From contig NZ_JACOPQ010000005.1 in the NCBI RefSeq assembly GCF_014287675.1, forward strand, positions 62,001 through 126,000: a stretch of DNA of 64,000 nt, read 5' to 3'. Of this stretch, positions 7,418-16,607 are shown one piece after another; position 1 is the stretch's first letter, and the number at the start of each line of letters is the position of its first letter. The notes beneath the pieces are model-generated. The model saw only the letters and a program-made list of their open reading frames with translations. It did not search any database and was not told the origin of the DNA. Origin of the DNA: Lawsonibacter faecis. GTDB lineage: Bacteria > Bacillota > Clostridia > Oscillospirales > Oscillospiraceae. Both the position numbers and the translations under genes were made by a program.

Positions 7418-9361
7418 ATGGACAACACAGAGGGCAAACGCGTCATGCCCAAAAACGGAATGCCGAAGGGCGCAAAAATTGCCGTCATTGTCATAGCGGC
7501 GGTTCTGGTCCTGCTGGTCGGAGGCTATCTGGCACTGTGCGGCTATGTCAGCTCCTCAGACCGCATTCTGCCGGGCACCTCCGCCGACGTGGGGGGCGAT
7601 CTGTCCGGCATGACCCGGAACCAGGCCGAGGAGGCCGTCCGGGTGGCCGCCGAGCTGCTCTACGGCGACAAGGTTATCAGCGTCTCCTACCCCGGCGGCT
7701 CCCAGCGGCTCTCCGGCTCCGTGGTCACGGTGGACGCCGCGGCCGCGGCCGACCAGGCCTACGCCCGGGGACGGGAGAACGGTTTTCTGGGCCTGGGCTT
7801 CGCCTGGCTCTCCTCCCACGGCAATTCCCTGGTCGTCACCGCCGCCGCGGAGCTTGCCCCTGGCGGCGAGGAGACCCTGCAGCGCCTGATTCATGACATC
7901 GACAGCGACATCAGCTCCACCCTCACCGAGACCACCTACCACGTCACCGACGACGCCCTGGTGCTCCGTAAGGGCACCTCCGGCGTCAGCGTCAGTCTGG
8001 ACGCCCTGCGGGAGCAGCTTCTGGAGGCCCTCTGGGCCGGGAAGGACAGCGTGGAGCTCACCCCTGAGGTCACCGCCCCGGAGGAGCCCGACTTCGAGGC
8101 CATCTACCGGGAGGTCTACGTGGAGAGCGCCGACGCCTATCTGGATAAGGCGACCAAGGAGATTGTCCCGTCGGTCACCGGCGTCAGCTTCGACATCGCC
8201 GCCGCCCGGGCACTGCTGGAGCGCACGGAGGAGGGGGAGACCTGCAGCGTCCCCCTGGCCCTCAGCGAGCCGGCCCTCACCGGCGCCAAGCTGGAGGAGA
8301 ACCTCTTTAAAGACGTGCTGGCCGAGACCAAGACCTGGTGCTCCGGCCCCGCCAGCCGCCGGACCAACATTGACCTCGCCTGCAGCTTTGTCAACGACAC
8401 GATTCTCCTGCCCGGCGAGACCTTCTCCTACACGGAGCTCTGCGGCCCCTATACCACCTCCAACGGCTATGGCAAGGCCACGGCCTACGTCCAGGGCAAG
8501 TCGGTGGACACCACCGCCGGCGGCATCTGCCAGCTCTCCTCCACCCTGTACTGGGCCACACTGGTGGCCAATCTGGAGACGGTGGAGCGCTCTCAGCACG
8601 CCTACAACACCGGCTACCTGCCCATCATCGGCACCGACGCCACGGTCTATGACACCTATCCCGACTTCAAGTTCAAGAACAGCACCGAGTACCCCGTGAA
8701 AATCGAGTGCTACCGGGACAAGAGCAACAACCTCCATGTGACCATCCTGGGCACCAGCAACGGCATCCACGGCGAGCCCTTCAACAAGGTTTTGGCCACC
8801 GAGGCCGCCCAGACGGTCTACGAGGCAAACGACGCCAAGGTCGCCCCCGGCGGCGAGCCCATCAAGGACACCGAGCGCACCGCCTACAACGGCATCACCG
8901 TGGAGGTCTACCTCCGTCTGGTGGACGACGAGGGCAACGAGGTCGAAACCAAGTTCCTCCACAAGGACAAGTACCGTTCCCGCAACGGCGTGTACTTCTA
9001 TAACAGCGCCGACGCGGCACGGCTGGGCATCGACCCCGCCACCGGCCTGCGCAACCTCACCCCCGTGGTGGACCCCAGCCCCTCGGTGGAACCAACGCCC
9101 GTCCCCAGCACCGATCCCGCTGTGCCGACGGATCCCAATATGCCCACCGAGCCCACCCCCCCGCCGGGAACGGACCCGGGCGCCGTGCCCACAGACCCCG
9201 CGGTCACTCCTCCCCCCAGCGAGTCTCCGGCGGGTGAGAGCCCGGTCCCCTCTGAGGAGCCCTCTCCCACCCCGTCCGAGAGCCCCGCGCCCTCCCAGGA
9301 CGTGCCCGAGGGGATTCCCACCATCCCCCCGGCGGATGCCGAGGCATCCCCCGCCGCGTAG
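7418..9361 (+). CDS. VanW family protein with putative peptidoglycan-binding domain
   Basis: A 647-residue surface protein. An N-terminal hydrophobic anchor (about residues 15-38) is followed by a region like the PG-binding domain found before VanW (about 50-280). The VanW domain itself (about 300-435) has FVNDTILLPGETFSY, GGGICQLSST-like TAGGICQLSST and the YPDFKFKN segment. A beta-rich module resembling G5-type domains follows, then a Pro/Thr/Ser tail from about residue 550 that may span the wall. VanW is named from vancomycin-resistance clusters, but most homologues lie outside them and no resistance role is implied here. ATG start with GGAGTGA upstream; monocistronic. Confidence 0.9.
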   Translation: MDNTEGKRVMPKNGMPKGAKIAVIVIAAVLVLLVGGYLALCGYVSSSDRILPGTSADVGGDLSGMTRNQAEEAVRVAAELLYGDKVISVSYPGGSQRLSGSVVTVDAAAAADQAYARGRENGFLGLGFAWLSSHGNSLVVTAAAELAPGGEETLQRLIHDIDSDISSTLTETTYHVTDDALVLRKGTSGVSVSLDALREQLLEALWAGKDSVELTPEVTAPEEPDFEAIYREVYVESADAYLDKATKEIVPSVTGVSFDIAAARALLERTEEGETCSVPLALSEPALTGAKLEENLFKDVLAETKTWCSGPASRRTNIDLACSFVNDTILLPGETFSYTELCGPYTTSNGYGKATAYVQGKSVDTTAGGICQLSSTLYWATLVANLETVERSQHAYNTGYLPIIGTDATVYDTYPDFKFKNSTEYPVKIECYRDKSNNLHVTILGTSNGIHGEPFNKVLATEAAQTVYEANDAKVAPGGEPIKDTERTAYNGITVEVYLRLVDDEGNEVETKFLHKDKYRSRNGVYFYNSADAARLGIDPATGLRNLTPVVDPSPSVEPTPVPSTDPAVPTDPNMPTEPTPPPGTDPGAVPTDPAVTPPPSESPAGESPVPSEEPSPTPSESPAPSQDVPEGIPTIPPADAEASPAA

Positions 9362-9370
9362 TGTTCTCAG

Positions 9371-9405
9371 CGCCCCCGTCCGCCGGACGGGGGCGTTTTT
9401 TATTT
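9371..9405 (+). terminator. Terminator of the VanW gene
   Basis: CGCCCCCGTCCG and its complement form a tight stem followed by TTTTTTATTTT. Confidence 0.92.
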
Positions 9406-9605
9406 TAAAACCGCGAACTCTGTGGTATAATAACCGCAATGTAGCTATGATACCCGGCTTTTGGCGCGTCCGCCTCCCGCCCTGGGGCGGTATCGGCGGC
9501 CATGCCGTATATCACGCGGGCCTCCCTTTTTAACTTTCTTCGAAAAAATGAATCAGGCCTTGCCCGGAGAGCAGACGGCTCTTTCAGGCAGGGCCCAAAA
9601 TAAGG

Positions 9606-10295
9606 ATGGTGAAAATGATGTTCCAGGGCTTTTCCAACGAGACCGTCGACTTTATGTGGGGCATCCGCTTTAACAATGAAAAGGGCTGGTTTGAGGCCCA
9701 TAAGGACCAGTACAAGACCTGTTTTTATAACCCCCTGCGGGAGCTGGCCGGCACGGTATATGAGGCCGTCGACGGCAGATATCCCGAGCTGGGCCTCGTC
9801 AGCAAGGTCTCCCGCATCTACCGGGACGCCCGGCGGCTCCATGGCCAGGGGCCCTATAAGGACCGGCTCTGGTTCTCCATGGAGCGGCCCAGCGAGGACT
9901 GGACCGGGGACCCGGTCTTCTGGTTCGAGCTGGCCCCCGAGGGTTATACCTACGGCCTGGGGTACTACTATGCCCGGCCCATCACCATGGCCAAATTCCG
10001 CAGGCGGCTGGACACCAACCCCAAGCCCTTTGAACAGCTGGTCCGCGCCTTCAACAGGCAGGATGTGTTTACCCTGGACGGCGTGGACTACAAGCGGCCC
10101 AAGGGGGAAACCACCCCCCTGCTGGCCCCCTGGTACAACAAAAAGGGCTTCAACCTGTCGGCGGGAGGCGAAAACGGCGGGGTCCTCTTCACTCCGCAGC
10201 TGCCGGAGCTGCTGATACAGGGGTACGACTCCCTGGTGCCCTTTTACCGCTATCTTATTTCTCTGGATTCCGATCCGGACCCCCGGGACGCATAG
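9606..10295 (+). CDS. DUF2461 family protein
   Basis: A soluble protein of about 229 residues matching the DUF2461 family: FSNETVDFMWGIRFNNEKGWFEAHKDQY at the N-terminus (shown in part as FLxxLxxNNxxxWF-type), SRIYRDARRLHGQGPYKDRL in the middle, and GYYYARPITMAKFR later. The conserved RDxR...PYK block is clear. Biochemical role is unknown. ATG 9606, 9615 and 9618 are all in frame; AAGGATGGTGA at 9602-9612 favours 9615 or 9618. It stands alone between terminators and is probably monocistronic. Confidence 0.88.
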   Translation: MVKMMFQGFSNETVDFMWGIRFNNEKGWFEAHKDQYKTCFYNPLRELAGTVYEAVDGRYPELGLVSKVSRIYRDARRLHGQGPYKDRLWFSMERPSEDWTGDPVFWFELAPEGYTYGLGYYYARPITMAKFRRRLDTNPKPFEQLVRAFNRQDVFTLDGVDYKRPKGETTPLLAPWYNKKGFNLSAGGENGGVLFTPQLPELLIQGYDSLVPFYRYLISLDSDPDPRDA

Positions 10296-10505
10296 GCGTT
10301 TTTTGACCGGCCGCTCCACTGCGGACAGTCAAAACCGGCATGGGACGGCTCCGTGCGCCACGCCTGAACAATTTCATCGTATCCCGGCGGAGCGGGTGTA
10401 AAAAGCAGCTCTCCGAGCCATTTTTTATCTAACAAAAATTACATCGCAACAAAACCGCCATGCCGCACATACTGTTTTTGATAAACAGAAAGGCGGCGGC
10501 GGGGT

Positions 10506-11282
10506 ATGGAGCAGAAACGGAATCGGAAAATTGCGGCGCTGGCGGTACTGATGGCCCTGGCGTTTCCCCTCTCGGTGGCGGCGGCCCTGTCCGCCCGGCC
10601 CGCGGCGGTGCAGGCGGACGCCGCGCCCCCGGGCGAGACGGGCGCGGCCCCCGAGGCGGTGCTGCCGCCGGACGACGAGATGAAGCTTATCGCCATCACC
10701 TTTGACGACGGCCCCCGCCGCTCCACCACCACCCGCCTGCTGGACGGCCTGGCGGAGCGGGGCGTCCAGGCCACCTTCTTCCTCATCGGCGAGCAGGTGG
10801 AGGGCAATGAGGACGTGCTCAAGCGGATGGATGACGAGGGACATCAGATCGGCATCCACACCTATGACCACGTGAAGCTCACGGGCCTGAACAAGACCGA
10901 TTTCGACGCTCAGGTGGACCGAACCCGGAGCATTCTCAAGGGCGTACTGGGCCACAACGACTTCCTCCTCCGCCCGCCCTACGGCATGACGGACAACGGC
11001 GTGAAGACCTGGGCGGGCTGTCCCATCATCCTCTGGTCCATCGACCCGGAGGACTGGAAGGACCAGAACGCTCCCCGGGAGGTCCGGCAGATCGTATCGG
11101 AGGCCAAGGACGGGGATATCATCCTCATGCACGATATCTTCAGCGCCTCGGTGGACGCCGCGCTCCAGGTAATCGACCAGCTCCACGCCAAGGGATTCCT
11201 CTTCTGCACCATCGACGAGCTCTACGCCGCCCGGCATATCGACCTGGAGCCGGGCGAGGTGTACTGGAACGCCTATCCGTAA
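10506..11282 (+). CDS. Secreted polysaccharide deacetylase (NodB domain)
   Basis: A 258-residue protein with a signal peptide or anchor (about residues 8-30) and a NodB deacetylase domain from about residue 57. All five family motifs are present: TFDDGP (catalytic and metal Asp), HTYDH (metal His pair), RPPYG, SIDPEDW and LMHD. It should remove acetyl groups from cell-wall glycans such as N-acetylglucosamine or N-acetylmuramic acid outside the membrane. Peptidoglycan is the likely substrate given the genus type, but chitin-like or other glycans cannot be excluded. It starts at ATG behind AAAGGCGGCGGCGGGGT, a weak binding site. Confidence 0.92.
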   Translation: MEQKRNRKIAALAVLMALAFPLSVAAALSARPAAVQADAAPPGETGAAPEAVLPPDDEMKLIAITFDDGPRRSTTTRLLDGLAERGVQATFFLIGEQVEGNEDVLKRMDDEGHQIGIHTYDHVKLTGLNKTDFDAQVDRTRSILKGVLGHNDFLLRPPYGMTDNGVKTWAGCPIILWSIDPEDWKDQNAPREVRQIVSEAKDGDIILMHDIFSASVDAALQVIDQLHAKGFLFCTIDELYAARHIDLEPGEVYWNAYP

Positions 11283-11346
11283 GCCTGCGCCTGTACGCGG
11301 CGCCGCTTAATCCGTCCCCCGCCCCATCGCCGCCGTGATATCGCAT

Positions 11347-11385
11347 AAAACACCGGACAGGCCAGAAGGCCCGCCCGGTGCTTTT
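11347..11385. terminator. Bidirectional terminator after the deacetylase gene
   Basis: AAAACACCGG pairs with CCGGTGCTTTT around a GC-rich inner stem; usable on both strands, though the minus-strand AAA gene ends about 90 bp upstream of it. Confidence 0.7.
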
Positions 11386-11476
11386 AGCTTTACTGATTGA
11401 TCTCTTGAGCCTGGACGCATTTCCCTGACGCTTAAACAGCCGGACGCTCACGCCCATCTGGTCAGCAGCGCCTCCC

Positions 11477-13117
11477 TCACTGGTTTTCAATCCGGCCTTC
11501 GCCCGGGGCTTGCCCTGGGGCAGGAGTGTCGGCTTCCTCCCCGCCCTCTTCCGTAGACGCCGGGGGCGCCTCCCCGTCCTCCGGCAGCTCCGCCGCTCCG
11601 CCGCCGTCCGCATCCCCCCCGCTGGGGGCGGCGTCCGCTTCAATGGCCTGGGCGGGGGATTCCTCCTCGTCGTCGTCCTCTCTCAGGTCGGCCACGGTGA
11701 TGGCCATCAGGTCCTCCTTGCCGGGGTTCTCCATGGCCGCCACCCGATCGGACTGGCGAGACACCGCCCGCTCGAAGACGTTGCGCACGTCACGGGCGTT
11801 GCCGAAGTTCTCATCCCGGTCGTCGTAGAGGGACCGGAAGCCCTCGGCGGCAAATTTCTCAGTCTCGTCGTCCAGGGTGTAGCCGTTCTTTTTGCACATG
11901 GACCTGAAGATTTCCATCAGCTCCGCGCCGGTGTAGTCCTCGAAGTAGAAGTACTTGTTGAAGCGGCTCTCCAGGCCGGGGTTGGAGTTTATGAAATTAC
12001 TCATCAATTCGGTGTAACCCGCCACAATGACGATAAGGTCCGCCCGGTTGTCCTCCATGCCCTTCAGCAGGGCCTCGATGGCCTCCTTGCCGAAGTCGTT
12101 GGGGGCGTCCACATTGGCCAGGGCGTAGGCTTCGTCGATGAAGAGCACGCCCCCCAGGGCCTTCTGGATGACCTCGTTGGTCTTCATGGCGGTCTGGCCC
12201 ACGAAGCCGGCCACCAGGCCGGAGCGGTCCACCTCCACCAGCTGGCCCTTGGAGAGGACGCCAATGGCGTGGTATATCTTCGCCAGCAGCCGGGCCACGG
12301 TGGTCTTGCCGGTACCGGGATTGCCCATAAAGACCAGGTGGAGGGACATGGGGGGAACGGGCAGCGCGTGCTCCTGGCGCATCTTGCGCACCTTCACCAG
12401 ATTGATAAGGCTCTTCACGTCCTTTTTCACCTTGTCCAGGCCGCACAGCTCGTCCAGCTCGGCCAGAAGCTCCTCCAGACTGGGGGCCGCCTCCGCCTCC
12501 TCCCCTGCCTCGGCCGTGGGCTGGGCCTTCCCCTCGCCCTGGGCGGCTGGAGCGGGAACATTGGGAAGCTCCGGCGCCTTGGGGGCGGCGGGTCGCTTGG
12601 TGACGAAGTCGCTCACGTCCAGCGGAGCCTTCTCCCCCTTGATGCCGTCCCGGGCGCAGAGCGCGCTCATCGCGTCGGCGCAGTGGTTGACGAAGCCCGC
12701 CTCCTCCTCGCTCACCACATCGTCCACGGCGGCAAAGAGCAGGAGCATCAGGGTCATCAGGTCCACAAAGCGGCGGGAGAGCCTGGTCCCGGCCACCTTG
12801 TCGTAGGCCCGCATCCGGGCGAAGAACGCCGGAGGCTGGAAGCCGGGGTAGTCCGCCACAGCGGTGCTCAGCTCCCAGAACAAAATGGAGGGGACGGGGT
12901 TCCCCTTGGTGTAGATGGCGTTATAGTACTCCACATGGCGCGGGGTAACGGCGCTCCCGTCCCTGCCCCAGACGCCCAGGGCGCAGGCCCTCATAAAGCT
13001 GTCCGCCTCCTGGGTAAAGCGCATTCTCAGCGCCGAATCGCCAATCTGCCGCCGGAAAGCGGTGACGCCGTCGTCGTACTGCTTGTGCACCGCCGCGGCG
13101 GTCATGGAACCCTTCAC
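11477..13117 (-). CDS. CbxX/SpoVK-type AAA+ ATPase
   Basis: A 546-residue cytosolic ATPase. Residues 1-150 are helical and look TerB-like (LLLFAAVDDVVSEEEAGFVNH). An Ala/Pro/Glu linker leads to an AAA+ domain at about 215-460 with Walker A GNPGTGKT near 265, Walker B VLFIDEAYAL near 322, an arginine-finger region (SRFNKYFYF) and the GNARDVRN sensor-2 block. The tail is acidic and of low complexity. CbxX/CfxQ-SpoVK proteins are hexameric remodelling ATPases; the client is unknown. The GTG at 13117 is preferred because AGGAG lies 10 nt upstream; ATG 13105 is the alternative. Confidence 0.88.
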   Translation of the reverse strand: MKGSMTAAAVHKQYDDGVTAFRRQIGDSALRMRFTQEADSFMRACALGVWGRDGSAVTPRHVEYYNAIYTKGNPVPSILFWELSTAVADYPGFQPPAFFARMRAYDKVAGTRLSRRFVDLMTLMLLLFAAVDDVVSEEEAGFVNHCADAMSALCARDGIKGEKAPLDVSDFVTKRPAAPKAPELPNVPAPAAQGEGKAQPTAEAGEEAEAAPSLEELLAELDELCGLDKVKKDVKSLINLVKVRKMRQEHALPVPPMSLHLVFMGNPGTGKTTVARLLAKIYHAIGVLSKGQLVEVDRSGLVAGFVGQTAMKTNEVIQKALGGVLFIDEAYALANVDAPNDFGKEAIEALLKGMEDNRADLIVIVAGYTELMSNFINSNPGLESRFNKYFYFEDYTGAELMEIFRSMCKKNGYTLDDETEKFAAEGFRSLYDDRDENFGNARDVRNVFERAVSRQSDRVAAMENPGKEDLMAITVADLREDDDEEESPAQAIEADAAPSGGDADGGGAAELPEDGEAPPASTEEGGEEADTPAPGQAPGEGRIENQ

Positions 13118-13138
13118 GCGTCCTCAACTCCTACTTTT

Positions 13139-13150
13139 TTCACATGTGAA
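13139..13150. promoter_or_regulatory. Perfect 12-bp palindrome at the AAA ATPase transcription start
   Basis: TTCACATGTGAA lies directly downstream of the minus-strand -10 box, where a repressor would block initiation. The binding protein is unknown. Confidence 0.5.
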
Positions 13151-13153
13151 CCC

Positions 13154-13182
13154 ATTATATCCGATAGGATACGGATAATCAA
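13154..13182 (-). promoter_or_regulatory. Sigma-A promoter of the AAA ATPase gene
   Basis: TTGATT (13182-13177), 17-bp spacer and perfect TATAAT (13159-13154) on the minus strand. Confidence 0.8.
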
Positions 13183-13257
13183 TAAAAGTATCCTTAAAAT
13201 TCCCCGGCTATGGTAGACATAAAAACTAAAAAATAACTGACAATTTACGCTAGACCG

Positions 13258-13286
13258 TTGACGATTTTCCTCATAACGTGTAAGAT
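13258..13286 (+). promoter_or_regulatory. Sigma-A promoter of the Ig-like protein gene
   Basis: TTGACG (13258-13263), 17-bp spacer, TAAGAT (13281-13286), giving a leader of about 90 nt. Confidence 0.7.
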
Positions 13287-13381
13287 GATAGGGAATGTAA
13301 AACCGCTCTCTCCACAGGGCCCGGCCCAATGTGGAAAACGATAAAAAATAAGGAAGTCAAGAGAATCGGAGGGAATGACCA

Positions 13382-14488
13382 ATGGCAGCCAAAAAGCCTG
13401 TGGGTGCGCGCAGCGAGACCGTCCGCTGTGAAAACTGCGGTGAATACTATGCCACTACCTATAAGCGCTGTCCCTTCTGCGAAGAGCGCGCGGCCGACCG
13501 GCGCAGCAGACGCAGCGACGATGAATATGAGGATTACGACGTCTTCGACGACGGATATGATGACGAGTACGAGGACGACGAGCCCCGCAGTCACGGCGGC
13601 AAGCGGCTGGTGACCAACGCCAGAGGCGGCGGCTACGGCCGGGGCCCCTCGCCGCTGCACATTATCCTGACCATCTTCTCCCTGGCCCTCATTGGTGCCG
13701 CCATCTGGATTGTGGTCTCCTTTATTGTGCCGATTGTCCAGAAGGGCGATCCCGGCCCGGTGCCCTCGGTAGACCCCTCCACCCCCGTCTCCGTCAGCCC
13801 CACCCCCTCCCAGGACCCCAGCCCCGACCCGGACCCCACCACCGAGCCCACGGCCGAGCCCTCACAGGAACCCGGCGGACTGATTCCCTCCCCCGAGCCC
13901 AGCGACGAGATTCCGGCCAGTCAGACCGCCACCGCCTTTACCCTGGTGAACTACGCCGGCAAGACGGTCCAGGATATCTCCCTGAGCGACGCCTATCCCG
14001 ACTTCACCTTCCGCGTGAATTTCTCCCCCTCCGGCTCCACCGGCACCATCACCTGGACCAGCAGCAAGAGCGATGTGGTGGCCGTGGACCAGAACGGCAG
14101 GCTGACCCCGGTCTCCAAGGGCAACGCCACCATCACTGCCACCATGGCGGGCGGGTACAGCCAGTCCTGCCTGGTGCGCAACAACGTCACCAGCAGCGGT
14201 TCCGCCGCTGCCGAGCCCTCCGCCGACCCCGGGACCTCCCCGTCCTCCCTCTCCCTGAACGTGGGCCTGGGCCTGGACGGGAAGAGCTACGATTTCAGTC
14301 TCCCTGTGGGCGACTCCTGGACGCTGAAGGTCAAGGGCACCAGCAGCACCCCCACCTGGAGCGTGAAGGACGCCTCCATCGCCACCGTGGACGGCAGCGG
14401 CAAGGTCTCCGCCGTATCCAAGGGCAGCACCACCATCACCGTTACCGTGGACGGACAGACGCTGACCTGTCTTGTGCGCTGCACCTGA
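13382..14488 (+). CDS. Membrane-anchored protein with zinc ribbon and two Ig-like (BIG2) domains
   Basis: A 368-residue protein in four parts. A cytosolic zinc ribbon with two Cys pairs (CENC at about residue 17, CPFC at about 31) is followed by an acidic Asp/Glu/Tyr stretch. A transmembrane helix (HIILTIFSLALIGAAIWIVV, about 92-112) comes next, then an external Pro/Thr/Ser/Asp linker and two bacterial Ig-like repeats with the pattern TWTSSKSDVVAVDQNGRLT and TWSVKDASIATVDGSGKVS. Ig-like group 2 domains mediate binding at the cell surface; the ligand is unknown. ATG with CGGAGGGA upstream, own promoter and terminator. Confidence 0.85.
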   Translation: MAAKKPVGARSETVRCENCGEYYATTYKRCPFCEERAADRRSRRSDDEYEDYDVFDDGYDDEYEDDEPRSHGGKRLVTNARGGGYGRGPSPLHIILTIFSLALIGAAIWIVVSFIVPIVQKGDPGPVPSVDPSTPVSVSPTPSQDPSPDPDPTTEPTAEPSQEPGGLIPSPEPSDEIPASQTATAFTLVNYAGKTVQDISLSDAYPDFTFRVNFSPSGSTGTITWTSSKSDVVAVDQNGRLTPVSKGNATITATMAGGYSQSCLVRNNVTSSGSAAAEPSADPGTSPSSLSLNVGLGLDGKSYDFSLPVGDSWTLKVKGTSSTPTWSVKDASIATVDGSGKVSAVSKGSTTITVTVDGQTLTCLVRCT

Positions 14489-14514
14489 CGGCTTTAAAAA
14501 TTTCCTAAAATGAA

Positions 14515-14556
14515 ACGTCCCGCCCCGGGCCACTTGGCCCGGGGCGGGACGTTTTT
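14515..14556. terminator. Bidirectional terminator, Ig-like gene and RNase J
   Basis: A 17-bp perfect stem (ACGTCCCGCCCCGGGCC and complement, 4-nt loop) followed by TTTTT on the plus strand; the minus-strand rnj stop abuts it. Confidence 0.88.
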
Positions 14557-16214
14557 CATACCTCCATGATAACAGGCAGGATCATGGGATTGCGTTTGGT
14601 TTTCTTGTAGAGGAAATTGGACAAGTCGTTTTTGATCTGGCTCTTAATGGCGGACCAATCCTTGACGCGCTGGTCCCGGCACTCCTGAATGGCGGCCACG
14701 GCCACCAGGCGCAGCTCCTCCATCAGGCCCTCGGACTCCTTCACGTAGACAAAGCCGCGGGTGATGATGTCGGGGCCGGAGATCAGGCTGCCGTCCTCGC
14801 CGGACATGGAGGCCACCACCACAATCATACCGTCCTCGGCCAGGTGCTTGCGGTCCCGGAGAACCACCGCGCCCACATCGCCCACGCCGTAGCCGTCCAC
14901 GAATACCCGCCCGGCGGGCACGCTGCCGTTGAGCTTGGCGCTGGTGGGGGTCAGCTCAATGACCTTGCCGATATCGCTGATAATGATGTTGTTGGGTTCC
15001 ATGCCCATCTCCCGTGCCAGCTTGGCGTGGGTTTTCAGGTGCCGCTGCTCGCCGTGGACGGGGATGAAGAACTTGGGCTTAATCAGCGCGTGGATGATCT
15101 TCAGCTCATCCTGGCAGGCGTGGCCCGAGACGTGGAGCGCGCGCTCCCGCTCGTTGACCACGTCGGCCCCCTTGCGGTAGAGCTCGTTGACCACCGCGCC
15201 AACGCTGTTCTCGTTGCCGGGGATGGCGGAGGCGGAGATAATCACCCGGTCGCCGGCCTGGATGTCCACCTGCTTGTGGGTGGAGAAGGCCATGCGGCTC
15301 AAGGCGGACATGGTCTCGCCCTGGCTGCCGGTGGTGATGATGCAGATTTTGTTCTTGGGCAGGCTCTTCAGGTGGTTCACGTCCACCAGGACTCCGGCGG
15401 GAATCTGCATATAGCCAAGCTCCGTGGAGACCTTAATGGCGTTCTCCATGCTGCGGCCTGTGACGGCCACCTTGCGGCCGTACTTGGCGGCCACGGAGAT
15501 GATCTGCTGCATCCGGTCCACATTGGAGGCAAAGGTGGTGACAATGATGCGCTCCTCGCAGCCCCGGAAGAGGCCCTCGAAGCTCTCGCCCACGCTCTTC
15601 TCGCTCTTGGTGAAGCCGGGGCGCTCCACATTGGTGGAGTCGGACAGGAGGGCGAGCACGCCCTCCTTCCCGAGCTGGCCGAAGCGGGCCAGGTCGATCA
15701 TACCGCCGGAGACCGGGGTGGGGTCGATTTTAAAGTCGCCGGTGTGGACGCACACGCCCACGGGGGTCTTGATGGCGAAGGACACCGCGTCGGCGATGGA
15801 GTGGTTCACGTGGATGAACTCCACGGTGAATTTGCCCGCCTTTACGGTCTCGCCCGCCTCGCAGGTGATGAGCTTGGTCTTGTCCAGGAGGCGGTGCTCC
15901 TCCAGCTTCAGCTTGACGAGGCCCGCGGTCATGCGGGTGGCGTAAATCGGCGCCTGGACATCCCGCAGGAGGTAGGGCAGGGAGCCGATGTGGTCCTCGT
16001 GTCCGTGGGTGAGGAAGATGCCGCGGATGCGGTCCCTGTTCTTGATGAGGTAGGAGAAGTCGGGGATGACCACGTCGATGCCGTACATATCGTCATCGGG
16101 AAAGCCCATGCCCACGTCCACCACGATCATGTCGCCGCCGTACTCATAGACGGTGACGTTCTTGCCGATCTCATTGAGACCGCCAAGAGAGATAATTTTC
16201 AGTTTTTCTGCCAT
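14556..16214 (-). CDS. rnj: Ribonuclease J
   Basis: A 5'-3' exonuclease and endonuclease central to mRNA decay and rRNA maturation in Firmicutes. The 552 residues fit the family length. The metallo-beta-lactamase core has THGHEDHIG at about residue 75, HVNHSI, and HTGDFKID; the beta-CASP part has SDSTNVERPG and HVSGHAC near 365, followed by PVHGEQRH; a C-terminal domain completes it. The start at ATG 16214 (MAEKLK) matches the family; its AAGGAGTG lies an unusually long 16 nt upstream. An open frame extends to 16316 but is not conserved. Only one RNase J gene is in view. Confidence 0.96.
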   Translation of the reverse strand: MAEKLKIISLGGLNEIGKNVTVYEYGGDMIVVDVGMGFPDDDMYGIDVVIPDFSYLIKNRDRIRGIFLTHGHEDHIGSLPYLLRDVQAPIYATRMTAGLVKLKLEEHRLLDKTKLITCEAGETVKAGKFTVEFIHVNHSIADAVSFAIKTPVGVCVHTGDFKIDPTPVSGGMIDLARFGQLGKEGVLALLSDSTNVERPGFTKSEKSVGESFEGLFRGCEERIIVTTFASNVDRMQQIISVAAKYGRKVAVTGRSMENAIKVSTELGYMQIPAGVLVDVNHLKSLPKNKICIITTGSQGETMSALSRMAFSTHKQVDIQAGDRVIISASAIPGNENSVGAVVNELYRKGADVVNERERALHVSGHACQDELKIIHALIKPKFFIPVHGEQRHLKTHAKLAREMGMEPNNIIISDIGKVIELTPTSAKLNGSVPAGRVFVDGYGVGDVGAVVLRDRKHLAEDGMIVVVASMSGEDGSLISGPDIITRGFVYVKESEGLMEELRLVAVAAIQECRDQRVKDWSAIKSQIKNDLSNFLYKKTKRNPMILPVIMEV

Positions 16215-16607
16215 TGTGTAGTTAATAACACTCCTTAAAAAATCCGTTTTACCAATCATTTTATGGTATGTAAGGGTGGAAATAAAACACACCCCTTGGG
16301 CACAGGAGCGCACCAAAACAAGACGATTCCGCCTGCTCTTTCCGGCCCTGCCTCGCCGGAAAAAGGGACGGCCATTCGCCGCCTTTGCGCTGTTCAGTCT
16401 GTGTCCTGCTTATATCAGTACGCCAAGCGTACGGAAAGCCCTGTTGCTCGACCCCGCAGGGGAGCATAATGACAATTTAGTATACCACAGCTGTGGGAAA
16501 AAGTATACATAAATTTTTTTCGGGGAATTTGGGGGCGTTTTCAGTAACCGGGGATTTCGCGCGCCCCGCGGGGCGGCCGCAGGAGCCGCCCCGCCGTTCC
16601 CCCGTCC
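16215..16607. other. Long leader of RNase J and gap before the nucleotidyltransferase gene
   Basis: No gene seen. A perfect 12-bp palindrome CCACAGCTGTGG lies at 16485-16496, flanked by AGTATA on both sides; the copy at 16479-16484 reads TATACT on the minus strand and could be the rnj -10, giving a leader of about 260 nt. A GC-rich hairpin near 16568-16596 (GGGGCGGC/GCCGCCCC) follows the upstream gene's stop but has no U tract. Confidence 0.5.
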
